35,561 nt of DNA. Origin: JBOHBN01 sp050698355. Its GTDB lineage: Bacteria > Actinomycetota > Actinomycetes > Streptosporangiales > WHST01. Made by a program: the position numbers and the translations under genes. The notes beneath the pieces are model-generated. The model was given only the letters and a program-made list of their open reading frames with translations, made no database searches and was not told the origin of the DNA. This document shows, one piece after another, positions 1 to 7,766 of this stretch. Numbering within the stretch: position 1 is the first letter of the stretch; each line of letters opens with the position of its first letter. The stretch covers positions 1-35,561 of the forward strand of contig JBOHBN010000304.1 in assembly GCA_050698355.1 (NCBI GenBank). The letters run 5' to 3'.

Positions 1-542
1 TCCCAGTCGTCGTCATGCAGGTCGATCGAGTGCTGCTCGCCGTCGACGTAGCCGGCGGCGTCCTCGGCCGGCCAGCCCAGCTTCAGCAGCGCCTGCTTGA
101 GGAAACCGCGCTGGCTCGGGTGGACGAGCACCGTATCGTCGTCGACCCGGGCGCCGACCATCGGCGCGACCTTCTTCGAGCGGAGGACCTCCTCCAGCAC
201 GGGCCGGTCGGTCGTGCTGAGCACCAGGCCGTGCGTCGGGTGCCATTCGAGCCGCAGCCGCCCGTACCGTGCCATCGTCTCGGCGACGTCGACGAGCAGC
301 GCGTGCGGCACCGGGTAGCGGGAGTGTTTGAGCAGGGTGTCGACCACCTGTTCCGCGTCGTGGCCCGCCGCCCGCGCGTTCCACAGGCCGAGCGGCGTGA
401 CCCGGTACGTGTGCACGTGCTCGGGTGCGCGCTCCAGTTCGGCGAACGGCGCGATCTCCTTCCGGCACTCGACCGCCTGCTCGTGGTCGACCTCGAGCAG
501 CAGTGTCTTGTCCGACTGGACGATCAGCGGACCATCGGTCAC
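1..542 (-). CDS. xpb: DNA repair helicase XPB, N-terminal part (cut by window edge)
   Basis: This is the first 180 codons of an XPB/ERCC3-type superfamily 2 DNA helicase; the rest lies beyond the left edge. The N-terminus contains the characteristic DGPLIVQSDKTLLLEVDH segment, followed by the helical region that precedes the ATPase core in bacterial XPB proteins. The Walker motifs are not in the window, so the assignment rests on the N-terminal domain and on the neighbour. The start is GTG at 542, with a GGAAGG ribosome binding site eight bases upstream on the minus strand. The gene upstream (695-3049) encodes the helicase-associated protein that accompanies XPB in actinobacteria, so the two probably act together in DNA unwinding or repair. 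The role in bacteria is poorly defined. Confidence in the family is high. Confidence 0.88.
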   Translation of the reverse strand, partial: MTDGPLIVQSDKTLLLEVDHEQAVECRKEIAPFAELERAPEHVHTYRVTPLGLWNARAAGHDAEQVVDTLLKHSRYPVPHALLVDVAETMARYGRLRLEWHPTHGLVLSTTDRPVLEEVLRSKKVAPMVGARVDDDTVLVHPSQRGFLKQALLKLGWPAEDAAGYVDGEQHSIDLHDDDW

Positions 543-593
543 GGGGGGTTCCTTCCGTCAACGGGGGCCGACCCTCCAGTCTCGCACCCATGA

Positions 594-642
594 CGGGCGT
601 CTTGACCCTGCGGCTTGGACCGCAAAGTGCCTTTGACGCCCG
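594..642. terminator. Compound hairpin between the helicase-associated gene and xpb
   Basis: The 8-base arms CGGGCGTC (594-601) and GACGCCCG (635-642) are exact inverted complements. They enclose a second stem, TGCGG (609-613) with CCGCA (620-624) around a 6-base loop, and a small palindrome CAAAGTGCCTTTG at 622-634. It lies in the 152-base gap between two minus-strand genes. It could be an intrinsic terminator without a U tract, as is common in actinobacteria, or an attenuator or processing site that sets the ratio of the two helicase proteins. The pairing is visible; the function is inferred. Confidence 0.45.
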
Positions 643-694
643 CATGGTGGCGTGCTGGGCACCTTGCGGCCCTACGTGCCCGGCGGTGTGCGGC

Positions 695-3049
695 CTACGT
701 GCTGGCGTCGTCGACCGTGGCGTACCCGGTGATGCGGTGCAGCGCGAACGTCCGGCGCGACTCGCGCAGGTGGTCGTACGCCTCCACCAGCCCGCCGAGC
801 ACGGCTACCGGTTCGATCAGCCGCAGGCTCGCCCGGCCCTCGGCGTTCGCGTAGCCGATCCAGAGCGCTCCCTCGGCGGCGATGGCCCGGTGCACCGCGG
901 CGAGCGTGTCGCCCGCGGGGTTGCGCGGCAGCGTGTCCCCGGCCTGCCGGTGTGTGGACGTACGGCTGCCCGCCATCCGGTCGCCCGCCCGGAGCACGCG
1001 TACGGCCTGGTCGAGCAGCCGCGCGTTCGGCGCCTCGTCGCCGGGCGCGGCCGGCCCGGGGGCGCGCAGTCTGCCCTCGGTGCGGGCCGTGCGCCGGGAG
1101 GTCACGACGACGTCGCCGGTCGCGGACTCGGCGACCGGCGCGTACCCGATCTCGCGCAGGCCGTCCAGCAGCTCCGTGCGGCCGAGATGGCTGACCAGGA
1201 CGGTCGGCGCGATCCGGCGCAGCGCCAGCCCCTGAGCACGGCGGTCGGCCACGATCTCGCCGAGCGTAGCCTCGTCGTCCGACCGCAGGTACGAGGTGGC
1301 TCCCCCTACCCGCAGCTGCCCGTGCCGGCTGGCGAGGTCGTCCACGAGGTACGCGAGCGGCTGCGGCACGCCGGTGCGCGAGTGCGCGGCGAGCCACTCG
1401 TGGATCTCCGCCGCGGTGCGTCCGGCGTCCAGCGCCCGGCGGACCGAACCCTTCGTGAACCTGTACACCGTCGCGCCGCCGGTCGACTCGACGTCGGCGA
1501 GCATGGCGAGTTCCCCGCGTACGTCGGCGCGCAGCGGTCCGGGCGCGACCGCGGTGAGGTCCGGCTGCAACAGCACGTGGTCGACGAGTTGGGGAAGGCA
1601 CGGCTCCAGCGCGTCGACCGCGGCTGCGCGCTCGCCGGCCAGCAGCTTCCGACCGTACGCGGTCAGCGCGCCCTGGCCGGTGCAGCCGAGCTGCTCGGCC
1701 TCCCGCACCGTCCACTCCACCAGCTGCGCTCGCCACTGGCCGCCGCTGCGCGGGCGCTGCCAGGCGAGGCGTGCGTTGAGGCTCCCCGTCGTCGGCGCCG
1801 CCCCCGGATCGAGCCCGCCCAGCGCGTCCACGGTGGCGCCGCGTACGGACCTGGCAGTACGCATGCTCGCCTCGGTGCCGAGCGCGTTGATCGTCTTGTT
1901 CTTTTCGTCCTTCCGCCCGACGAGCCCGAACGCGCGCGGCGCGTCCAGCCAGGCCTGCGCGAGCACGGCCCAGCGCTCGGCGACCGGCTCCGAACGCCAC
2001 GCGTCGTAACCCTTCGTCGGCACCCACTCGCCGTCCGGGTAGGTCGCGTCGACCAGGTTCGCCGCATGCGCGAGCTCGACCACGAACGCCGCTTCCCGCT
2101 CGCTACAGTCGAGCGTGTGCGAGGCGGCCCGCAGGTCACGTACGGCGAGGCCCCCCGAACGCAGCCGCGCCGGAGGGTCGTTCGCCCACGCGTCCAGCAC
2201 GTCGGCCACGGCCTGGACGGTGGCGTGCGCGCGCATCCCGCCCGTGCTGTCGGCGAGTGCCGGGTCGAGCCTGCGGGTCTTGAGCTCTGGGCGCTCGACG
2301 TACCGCTGGGCGAGCACCGTCGCCACCTCGGCCGGGATCGCGACGCTGGCGTCGTCCAGGGGCACGAGCAGCCCGCGGGCGAGCAGCTCCTCGACCGGCG
2401 ACGATGCGGTGGTGCGCGTGACCGGCCGCAGCGCGCCCTCGACCCGGCCGCGGCCGTTGCTGCCCGCCACCCGGTCCAGCGCCTCGCGCGCCTGCGTGCT
2501 CACCTCGTCGAGCAGCGTGCATACGAAGTCCGGGTCGGCGAACCGAGCTTCCAGACTGGCGAGCGCCTCGTGCCGCGGCATGGAGCCGGCGCCAAGATCA
2601 TCGAGTAGGGAGCGCAGCCGCTCGGGTGGCAGCTCGGCGAGCACGCTGCCGAGGTGCGGGCCGTGCTCGTGCGGCAGCAACGGCAGCCGGCGCAGGTTTG
2701 CGGGCACGGTGAGATGGTCGTCGTCGCCGAAGGCGAGCGCCCGCGCGCGCAGCTCGTCGACGGTGGCGGGTAGCTCCCCGTCCGTGGGGGCGCCCATCAG
2801 CTCGACGAGCCGGGCGTACGGTACGGGGCCACTGGCGCTGGCGAGCGCGCGCAGCACCCGCAGAGCCAGCGTGTCCAGCTGCTCGACGGCGAGCTGGAGC
2901 GAGACCTGCGAGGCGGCGGCGCCGGCGAGCCGGTCGCAGTCGGCCGGCAGCGGGTGCAGCAGGTCGGGCCGCTTGGTGAACAGGGCGGCGAGCTCACCGT
3001 CCGGTCGGCCGCGCAGCCAGTCGGCGAACTCGGTGGTGTGAGAACCCAT
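695..3049 (-). CDS. Helicase-associated protein (XPB partner, Rv0862c-like)
   Basis: A 784-residue cytoplasmic protein beginning MGSHTTEFADWLRGRPDGEL. I recognise it as the actinobacterial helicase-associated family encoded next to XPB. The N-terminal half is predicted helical, with winged-helix-like blocks (for example residues 50-110). The last 70 residues resemble a WYL-like module: a LWIGYANAEG strand, RLIEPVAVLGG, then AYDHLRESRRTFALHRI. I see no Walker A or DEAD-box motif, so it is probably not a helicase itself despite common annotation. The start is ATG at 3049, with no strong ribosome binding site; a TAGGCT element lies 10 bases before the ATG on the minus strand. It is transcribed toward xpb. 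A very long plus-strand open frame opposite this gene (425-2608) is a GC-bias artefact. Confidence 0.85.
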   Translation of the reverse strand: MGSHTTEFADWLRGRPDGELAALFTKRPDLLHPLPADCDRLAGAAASQVSLQLAVEQLDTLALRVLRALASASGPVPYARLVELMGAPTDGELPATVDELRARALAFGDDDHLTVPANLRRLPLLPHEHGPHLGSVLAELPPERLRSLLDDLGAGSMPRHEALASLEARFADPDFVCTLLDEVSTQAREALDRVAGSNGRGRVEGALRPVTRTTASSPVEELLARGLLVPLDDASVAIPAEVATVLAQRYVERPELKTRRLDPALADSTGGMRAHATVQAVADVLDAWANDPPARLRSGGLAVRDLRAASHTLDCSEREAAFVVELAHAANLVDATYPDGEWVPTKGYDAWRSEPVAERWAVLAQAWLDAPRAFGLVGRKDEKNKTINALGTEASMRTARSVRGATVDALGGLDPGAAPTTGSLNARLAWQRPRSGGQWRAQLVEWTVREAEQLGCTGQGALTAYGRKLLAGERAAAVDALEPCLPQLVDHVLLQPDLTAVAPGPLRADVRGELAMLADVESTGGATVYRFTKGSVRRALDAGRTAAEIHEWLAAHSRTGVPQPLAYLVDDLASRHGQLRVGGATSYLRSDDEATLGEIVADRRAQGLALRRIAPTVLVSHLGRTELLDGLREIGYAPVAESATGDVVVTSRRTARTEGRLRAPGPAAPGDEAPNARLLDQAVRVLRAGDRMAGSRTSTHRQAGDTLPRNPAGDTLAAVHRAIAAEGALWIGYANAEGRASLRLIEPVAVLGGLVEAYDHLRESRRTFALHRITGYATVDDAST

Positions 3050-3080
3050 GGCGAGCGCAAGCCTAACCGCGAGGACACGG

Positions 3081-3086
3081 TAGTTT
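3081..3086 (+). promoter_or_regulatory. -10 element of a leaderless promoter
   Basis: TAGTTT ends six bases before the GTG start at 3093. This spacing puts the transcription start at or next to the start codon, so the mRNA would lack a leader. The only purine-rich stretch upstream, GAGGA at 3071-3075, is too far from the GTG to act as a ribosome binding site. No good -35 is visible. Confidence 0.5.
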
Positions 3087-3092
3087 GCTCCC

Positions 3093-3980
3093 GTGAGTAT
3101 GAGTGCTAGCCATCAGGAGTTCAGTGGTCCGGCGGTGGAGGCGTCGTGGAAGCGGCTGCTCGAGGAGTACGCGGCGGCGCGCCCGGACGCCGACCTCACG
3201 CCGCTGTGGACCGACCTCGTCGTGACGGCCACCCGCGCCGAACGTGACCAGGCCGACGATGAGGCGCAGGGGTACGCCCCGGAACCGCGGGAGCCGAGCG
3301 ACCCCGAGGACGTCGTCGTCGAGGTGATGAACGGCGTCAGCGACATCGTCGTGCGGCTCTGCGCCGACGTCGTGCTCCAGGGCGACGACAGCGACCCTGG
3401 TGCCCTGGTCCGCGAGGCGCGGCGGCTGAACGACCGGTACTGCGACCTGTACGACCTCGTGATTGCGCGGCACCCCGATGCCGGGCTCGGCGAGGACGAG
3501 GGCGAGGCGGACATCCGTATGATGATCGGCAAGGGCGCGGCCGAGGTACGCGTGCCACAGACGGGCCCGCAGGCCGGAGCGCCCTGGGCGCACCGCACGG
3601 GCACGGTGATCGACCGCGACGCGCTCGGCGGGCTGGTACGCCGGTTGGTCACCTCGTACGCCGAGCGCGCCGAGGCCGTGACGCTGGAAGCGATGTGGCG
3701 CAGCGCGTTCGCGGCCGCGAGTGGCTGCGGCGCCGAGGTCGTGCAGGAAGTCTGCGAGTCCGCGCGGCTCCCGGGTGGTGAGCTGTCGGAGGAGCGCGCC
3801 GCGAACGAGGTCGCGGCGGGCTTCGAGGAACTGTTCGGCGCCGCGGTCGTACGCCTCTTCGCGCCGGACAGCGCGGCCGACGGCGGCCAGGCCGAGGAGG
3901 CCCGTCGCCTCGTCCAGCGTCGCGACGCGCTGTTCGACCTGATGGAGGAGCTCTACCCCGGCATGTACGACGCCACCTGA
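3093..3980 (+). CDS. Conserved actinobacterial hypothetical protein
   Basis: A 295-residue acidic soluble protein with no signal peptide and no membrane segment. I do not recognise a characterised family. It appears almost wholly alpha-helical, with a Glu/Asp-rich N-terminal third (a run of PEPREPSDPEDVVVEV character), a central GKGAAEVRVPQTG stretch and a C-terminal region starting around residue 165 with repeated Ala/Glu helices. GTG at 3093 is chosen because a TAGTTT -10 element sits six bases upstream; ATG at 3099 is an in-frame alternative two codons later. It is divergent from the helicase-associated gene across a 43-base gap, so the two may share regulation. Codon use is typical of the window, supporting a real gene. 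Confidence 0.75.
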   Translation: MSMSASHQEFSGPAVEASWKRLLEEYAAARPDADLTPLWTDLVVTATRAERDQADDEAQGYAPEPREPSDPEDVVVEVMNGVSDIVVRLCADVVLQGDDSDPGALVREARRLNDRYCDLYDLVIARHPDAGLGEDEGEADIRMMIGKGAAEVRVPQTGPQAGAPWAHRTGTVIDRDALGGLVRRLVTSYAERAEAVTLEAMWRSAFAAASGCGAEVVQEVCESARLPGGELSEERAANEVAAGFEELFGAAVVRLFAPDSAADGGQAEEARRLVQRRDALFDLMEELYPGMYDAT

Positions 3981-3993
3981 CCGCCGCTCGCCG

Positions 3994-4023
3994 GTGACAG
4001 GGCCCAGCGCGCGGGGGGATAAT
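3994..4023 (+). promoter_or_regulatory. Sigma-70-type promoter of the acyl-CoA ligase gene
   Basis: GTGACA (3994-3999) and GATAAT (4018-4023) each match the TTGACA/TATAAT consensus at five of six positions and are separated by 18 bases. They lie just after the stop codon of the previous gene and about 30 bases before the ATG at 4052. This is the best two-box promoter seen in the window. Confidence 0.6.
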
Positions 4024-4051
4024 GCCGCGCAGCCGACGCTGGGAGGCTGAC

Positions 4052-5704
4052 ATGGCAACCGTGGCACCTGCGCCCGCCTCGTACGCGCACGGTACGGCGG
4101 AGACGACCCTGCTCGGCGAGACGATCGGGGCCAACCTGCGCCGCACCGCTCGCCGGGTTCCGCAAAGCGAAGCCGTCGTCGACAAGACGACCGGCGAGCG
4201 GTGGACGTACCGCGAGTTCGACGAGCTGGTCGATACGCTCGCGTACGGGCTGCACCGCGCCGGGTTCGGCAAGGGTGACCGCGTCGGCATCTGGTCCACG
4301 AACAACGCGAGCTGGGTCCTGGCCCAGTACGCGACCGCGCGGGCGGGGATCGTCCTCGTCAACATCAACCCCTCGTACCGCACGCACGAGCTCGGGTACG
4401 CGTTGAAGCAGTCCGGCTGCCGGCTGCTCCTGTCCGAGCGGGCGTACAAGACGAGCGACTATGAGGCGATGGTCGAGCAGGTGCGCGGTGACCTGCCCGG
4501 GCTGGAACGGGTGGTGTACCTGGGCTCGCCGGAGTGGGACGCCCTGTTCGGGCACCGGCCGGACTCCGAGTCGTTCGCGGAGCTGGAGGCGGCGCTGTCA
4601 CCGGACGACGCCATCAATATCCAGTACACCTCCGGCACCACGGGCTTCCCGAAGGGCGCCACTCTCTCCCACCACAACCTGCTGAACAACGGCTTGTACA
4701 TCGGCGAGCTGGTGGCGTACTCCGAGCAGGACCGGGTGTGCGTGCCGGTGCCCTTCTACCACTGCTTCGGCATGGTCCTGGCGAATCTCGCGATCACGAC
4801 GCACGGCGCGTGCATCGTCATCCCGGCGCCGACCTTCGATCCCGAGGCGAGCCTGCGGGCCGTCCAGGAGGAGCGGTGCACCTCGCTGTACGGGGTGCCG
4901 ACGATGTTCATCGCCGAACTGGGCCTCGAGGACTTCGGGTCGTACGACCTGTCCAGCCTCCGTACCGGCATCATGGCCGGCTCGCCGTGCCCGATCGAGG
5001 TCATGAAGCGGTGCGTGGCCGAGATGAACATGACCGAGGTGTCCATCTGCTACGGCATGACAGAGACGTCCCCGGTCTCGCTGCAGACCCGGGTCGACGA
5101 CGAGCTCGAACGCCGTGTGTCGACCGTCGGTCGCGTGCACCCGCACCTCGAGGTCAAGGTGATCGACCCGGAGACGGGGCTGACCGTGCCGCGTGGTGCG
5201 TACGGGGAGCTGTGCACCCGCGGCTACTCGGTGATGCTGGGCTACTGGGAGATGCCGGAGCGCACCGCCGAGGCCATCGATGCCGCACGCTGGATGCACA
5301 CCGGCGACCTGGCGGTGATGGACGACGCCGGTTACGTAAACATCGTCGGCCGGATCAAGGACATGGTGATCCGCGGCGGGGAGAACCTGTACCCGCGCGA
5401 GGTCGAGGAGTTCCTCTACGGCCACCCCGCGGTGGCCGACGTCCAGGTGGTCGGCGTGCCCGACCGTACCTACGGGGAGGAGCTGTGCGCGTGGGTACGC
5501 CTGCGGCCCGACGCCCAGGCCAACGAGGACGACATCCGCGACTTCTGCCGCGGCCGGCTCGCCCAGCAGAAGATCCCGCGCTATGTCGTGTTCGCGGAGG
5601 AGTTCCCCATGACGGTCACCGGCAAGGTCCAGAAGTTCAAGATGCGCGAGGAGTCCGTACGCCGGCTCGGCCTCGAGGACGCCGCCGCCATCCAGCACGC
5701 CTGA
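4052..5704 (+). CDS. AMP-binding acyl-CoA synthetase (fatty-acyl-CoA ligase)
   Basis: A 550-residue ANL-superfamily ligase that activates a carboxylic acid as the acyl-adenylate and transfers it to coenzyme A. The phosphate-binding loop YTSGTTGFPKGA begins at residue 192. Further hallmarks are YGMTETSP, the HTGDLAVMDDAGY motif, GRIKDMVIRGGENLYP at the hinge, and the C-terminal catalytic lysine K525 in TGKVQK. Length and motifs match medium/long-chain fatty-acyl-CoA synthases (FadD3/AcsF-like); the natural substrate cannot be read from sequence. The start is ATG at 4052 with GGGAGG five bases upstream. The frame stays open up to 4022, but that would overlap the promoter. It appears monocistronic, ending before a strong palindrome at 5710-5755. 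The protein is expected in the cytoplasm. Confidence 0.93.
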   Translation: MATVAPAPASYAHGTAETTLLGETIGANLRRTARRVPQSEAVVDKTTGERWTYREFDELVDTLAYGLHRAGFGKGDRVGIWSTNNASWVLAQYATARAGIVLVNINPSYRTHELGYALKQSGCRLLLSERAYKTSDYEAMVEQVRGDLPGLERVVYLGSPEWDALFGHRPDSESFAELEAALSPDDAINIQYTSGTTGFPKGATLSHHNLLNNGLYIGELVAYSEQDRVCVPVPFYHCFGMVLANLAITTHGACIVIPAPTFDPEASLRAVQEERCTSLYGVPTMFIAELGLEDFGSYDLSSLRTGIMAGSPCPIEVMKRCVAEMNMTEVSICYGMTETSPVSLQTRVDDELERRVSTVGRVHPHLEVKVIDPETGLTVPRGAYGELCTRGYSVMLGYWEMPERTAEAIDAARWMHTGDLAVMDDAGYVNIVGRIKDMVIRGGENLYPREVEEFLYGHPAVADVQVVGVPDRTYGEELCAWVRLRPDAQANEDDIRDFCRGRLAQQKIPRYVVFAEEFPMTVTGKVQKFKMREESVRRLGLEDAAAIQHA

Positions 5705-5709
5705 GGCAG

Positions 5710-5755
5710 GTTGTCAGAACCTCACGGGGCTATAGCCCGCTGAGGTTCTGACAAC
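5710..5755. terminator. 46-nt palindromic bidirectional terminator between convergent genes
   Basis: The 15-base arm GTTGTCAGAACCTCA (5710-5724) pairs perfectly with TGAGGTTCTGACAAC (5741-5755). Inside, GGGCTATAGCCC (5727-5738) is a further perfect palindrome, separated from the arms by a two-pair mismatch. The element fills the gap between the stop of the plus-strand ligase gene (5704) and the stop of the minus-strand gene (5756). Its position and symmetry suggest termination for both strands. The long perfect arms also fit a dispersed intergenic palindrome family. Confidence 0.7.
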
Positions 5756-6262
5756 TCAGCCGAGGCGGCGGATGATCCCCGCGGCGATGCGGCCGACGAC
5801 GAGCCAGAACACCGCGGCCAGGCCGTAGTTCACCAGCACGGCCACCCGGTGGTCGTCCGGCGTGAACAGGTGACCGAAGAACAGTACGAGCCCGTCCGCC
5901 CAGGAGCGGACGAACTCCACCAGCGAGTTGCTCGGGTTGACCGGGAAGATCGCGAACACGATGCGAAACGCCAGGACCACCGCGAAGACCACGGCGACGA
6001 TCGTGACCACCGAGGTCGCGATGCGTACGAGCCGTACGCGCAGGGCCCGCAGGTCCGCCCGCCAGGCCTGCCTGCGCTCTCGCCTGCGCGCCTCGGCGCG
6101 CTGCCGCTCGTCGGCGGCGGCGCTGCGCTCGTCCTGCCGCTCTGTGTGCTCGGCGGCGCGCTGCCGCTCGTCGGCGGCGGCGCTGCGCTCTGACTGCCGC
6201 TCTGTGTGCTCGGCGGCGTCCTGCCGCTCGTGGTCCTGGTCGGTGTCCGCCACGGCGGCCAT
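5756..6262 (-). CDS. Small membrane protein with 20-residue tandem repeats
   Basis: A 168-residue protein of unknown function when read from ATG at 6262. Residues 1-70 are extremely polar: a tandem repeat with unit ERQ(S/D)ERSAAADERQRAAEHT, likely a charged coiled coil or disordered rod. This is followed by a basic stretch and a hydrophobic segment (ATSVVTIVAVVFAVVLAFRIVFAIF), a connecting region, and a second segment near the C-terminus (AVLVNYGLAAVFWLVVGRIAAGII). The likely topology is two membrane spans with both ends cytoplasmic. The frame stays open nine codons further to 6289, but that extension would cover the shared promoter, so 6262 is preferred. It is divergent from the HAD-LarE gene with a 21-base gap. 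Stress or envelope functions are possible but unsupported. Confidence 0.72.
   Translation of the reverse strand: MAAVADTDQDHERQDAAEHTERQSERSAAADERQRAAEHTERQDERSAAADERQRAEARRRERRQAWRADLRALRVRLVRIATSVVTIVAVVFAVVLAFRIVFAIFPVNPSNSLVEFVRSWADGLVLFFGHLFTPDDHRVAVLVNYGLAAVFWLVVGRIAAGIIRRLG
6101..6230. repeat. 60-bp in-frame tandem repeat, about 2.2 copies
   Basis: The sequence from CTGCCGCTCGTCGGCGGCGG at 6101 recurs at 6161, and its first 10 bases recur at 6221. The first two units are identical except for a few bases (GTC against TGA at 6151/6211 region and the last two bases). The unit length is 60 bp, which keeps the reading frame of the minus-strand gene and encodes a 20-residue charged repeat. 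Such repeats commonly vary in copy number between strains. Confidence 0.85.
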
Positions 6263-6271
6263 TGTGCTGCA

Positions 6272-6278
6272 TAGGGTA
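6272..6278. promoter_or_regulatory. Overlapping divergent -10 elements (TAGGGT / TACCCT)
   Basis: On the plus strand TAGGGT (6272-6277) ends six bases before the GTG at 6284, giving a leaderless start for the HAD-LarE gene. On the minus strand TACCCT (6278 to 6273) lies ten bases before the ATG at 6262. The two elements share five base pairs, so the two promoters could not easily be occupied at once. Confidence 0.45.
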
Positions 6279-6283
6279 CTGAT

Positions 6284-7762
6284 GTGCACCTACACGGCAG
6301 CGAGTTTCTTGTCGGCTTCGACCTCGACCTCACCCTGACCGACCCGAGGGCCGGGATCCGCCGGGTCTACGAGGAGGTCTCCAGGCGCACCGGTGTCTTC
6401 ATCGACGTCGATCTCGTGGTGAGCCGCCTCGGGCCGCCCCTGGAGTGGGAGATGAGCCAGTGGTTCCCCGCCGAACGGGTGGCCGAGGCCTCCGACCTGT
6501 ACCGCTCGATGTACGAGCTGGCTATCCCGGAGACCACGCTGTTGCCCGGCGCGGACGCCGCGATCGACGCCGTCCGCGCGGCCGGTGGCCGGGTCCTCGT
6601 CGTGACCGCGAAGCACGACGCGAGCGCCGAGGCGACCCTGCGTCACGTCGGCCTCGAGGTCGACGAGATCGTCGGCTGGCGCTGGGCGGAGGCAAAGGGC
6701 GACGCGCTGCTCGAGCGCGGTGCCGGGGTGTACGTGGGCGACCATCCAGGCGATGTCCGCGCCGCCCGCCGGGCGAAGGCCGTCGCCGTCGGCGTGCGTA
6801 CGGGCGGGGTCGAGCCCGAGGGTGCCGACGTCGTCCTCGACGACCTGACCGGGTTCCCCGCGTGGCTCCGGGGCTACGTCCTGGATGCGCGGTTGGCGAC
6901 GCTGGGGGCCCGGCTGCGGGAGCTGGAGAGCGTGATCGTGGCGTTCTCCGGTGGCGCCGACTCGGCGTTCGTGCTCGCGGCCGCGGTCCGTACCCTCGGT
7001 GCCGACAGGGTCGTGGCGGCGACCGCGGTCTCGCCGAGCCTGCCGGCGACCGAGCTGGAAGCCGCCCGCGAGTTCGCTGCCGGCCTGGGCGTACGCCACC
7101 TGGCGCCCCGCACAGACGAGATGAGCCGCGACGGCTACCAGGCGAACGCCGGTGACCGATGCTACTTCTGCAAGGCCGAGCTGCTCGACGTGCTCGCCCC
7201 GCTCGCCGAGCAGAAGGAGAGCGCGTACGTGGTCACGGGCACCAACGCCGACGACGCGCTCGCCGGCTTCCGTCCGGGGATCCGCGCGGCTGCGGAGCGC
7301 GGTGCGGCCACCCCGCTGCTCGATGCCGGCCTGACCAAGCAGCAGGTCCGCGAGGCGAGCCGGCGGTGGGGCCTTTCCACCTGGGACAAGCCGGCGGCCG
7401 CATGCCTGTCCAGCCGCATCGCCTACGGCGTCACGATCAGCCAGCACCGGCTCGCGCGCGTCGAGCGTGCCGAGGCCGCACTCCGCGACGCGCTCGCCTA
7501 CGAGGAGATCCCGGTACGCAACCTGCGGGTGCGCGATCTCGGCGAGTTCGCGCGCATCGAGGTCGACGGGGCCTGCGTGGACGCAGTGGCATCCTCGGCC
7601 AGGTGCGTCGCTGCCGTCCAGGGTGCGGGCTTCGAGCAGGTCGAGGTCGATCGCAAGGGTTTCCGTTCCGGTTCGATGAACGAGCTGTTGAGCGGACGTC
7701 TCGACGGTGCACAGTCGGGAGGCGCTACGCTGACGCGCGAGGCCGCAGGAGAGGACGAGTGA
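6284..7762 (+). CDS. HAD hydrolase - LarE sulfur transferase fusion
   Basis: A 492-residue two-domain protein. Residues 1-200 are a HAD-superfamily phosphohydrolase with motif I FDLDLT (D13, D15), motif II around VVTAKHD (T109), a motif III lysine near K138, and motif IV GDHPGD (D153, D157). Residues 205-480 match LarE, the ATP-dependent sacrificial sulfur transferase of nickel-pincer cofactor synthesis: PP-loop SGGADS at 222-227, CYFC (C293, C296), and ACLSSR with C374 at the position of the sulfur-donating cysteine. The extra CxxC fits LarE proteins reported to hold an iron-sulfur cluster, but that is inference. LarE normally thiolates the dicarboxylated pyridinium mononucleotide made by LarB; no larA, larB or larC is visible here. 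GTG at 6284 is supported by TAGGGT six bases upstream. The cold-shock gene follows after four bases. Confidence 0.88.
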   Translation: MHLHGSEFLVGFDLDLTLTDPRAGIRRVYEEVSRRTGVFIDVDLVVSRLGPPLEWEMSQWFPAERVAEASDLYRSMYELAIPETTLLPGADAAIDAVRAAGGRVLVVTAKHDASAEATLRHVGLEVDEIVGWRWAEAKGDALLERGAGVYVGDHPGDVRAARRAKAVAVGVRTGGVEPEGADVVLDDLTGFPAWLRGYVLDARLATLGARLRELESVIVAFSGGADSAFVLAAAVRTLGADRVVAATAVSPSLPATELEAAREFAAGLGVRHLAPRTDEMSRDGYQANAGDRCYFCKAELLDVLAPLAEQKESAYVVTGTNADDALAGFRPGIRAAAERGAATPLLDAGLTKQQVREASRRWGLSTWDKPAAACLSSRIAYGVTISQHRLARVERAEAALRDALAYEEIPVRNLRVRDLGEFARIEVDGACVDAVASSARCVAAVQGAGFEQVEVDRKGFRSGSMNELLSGRLDGAQSGGATLTREAAGEDE

Positions 7763-7766
7763 CACT

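Noticed and set aside
425..2608. 727-codon plus-strand open frame opposite the helicase-associated gene
   Set aside because: The minus-strand gene has clear family features; the opposite frame is Arg/Pro/Val-rich with no recognisable motif and arises from GC bias.
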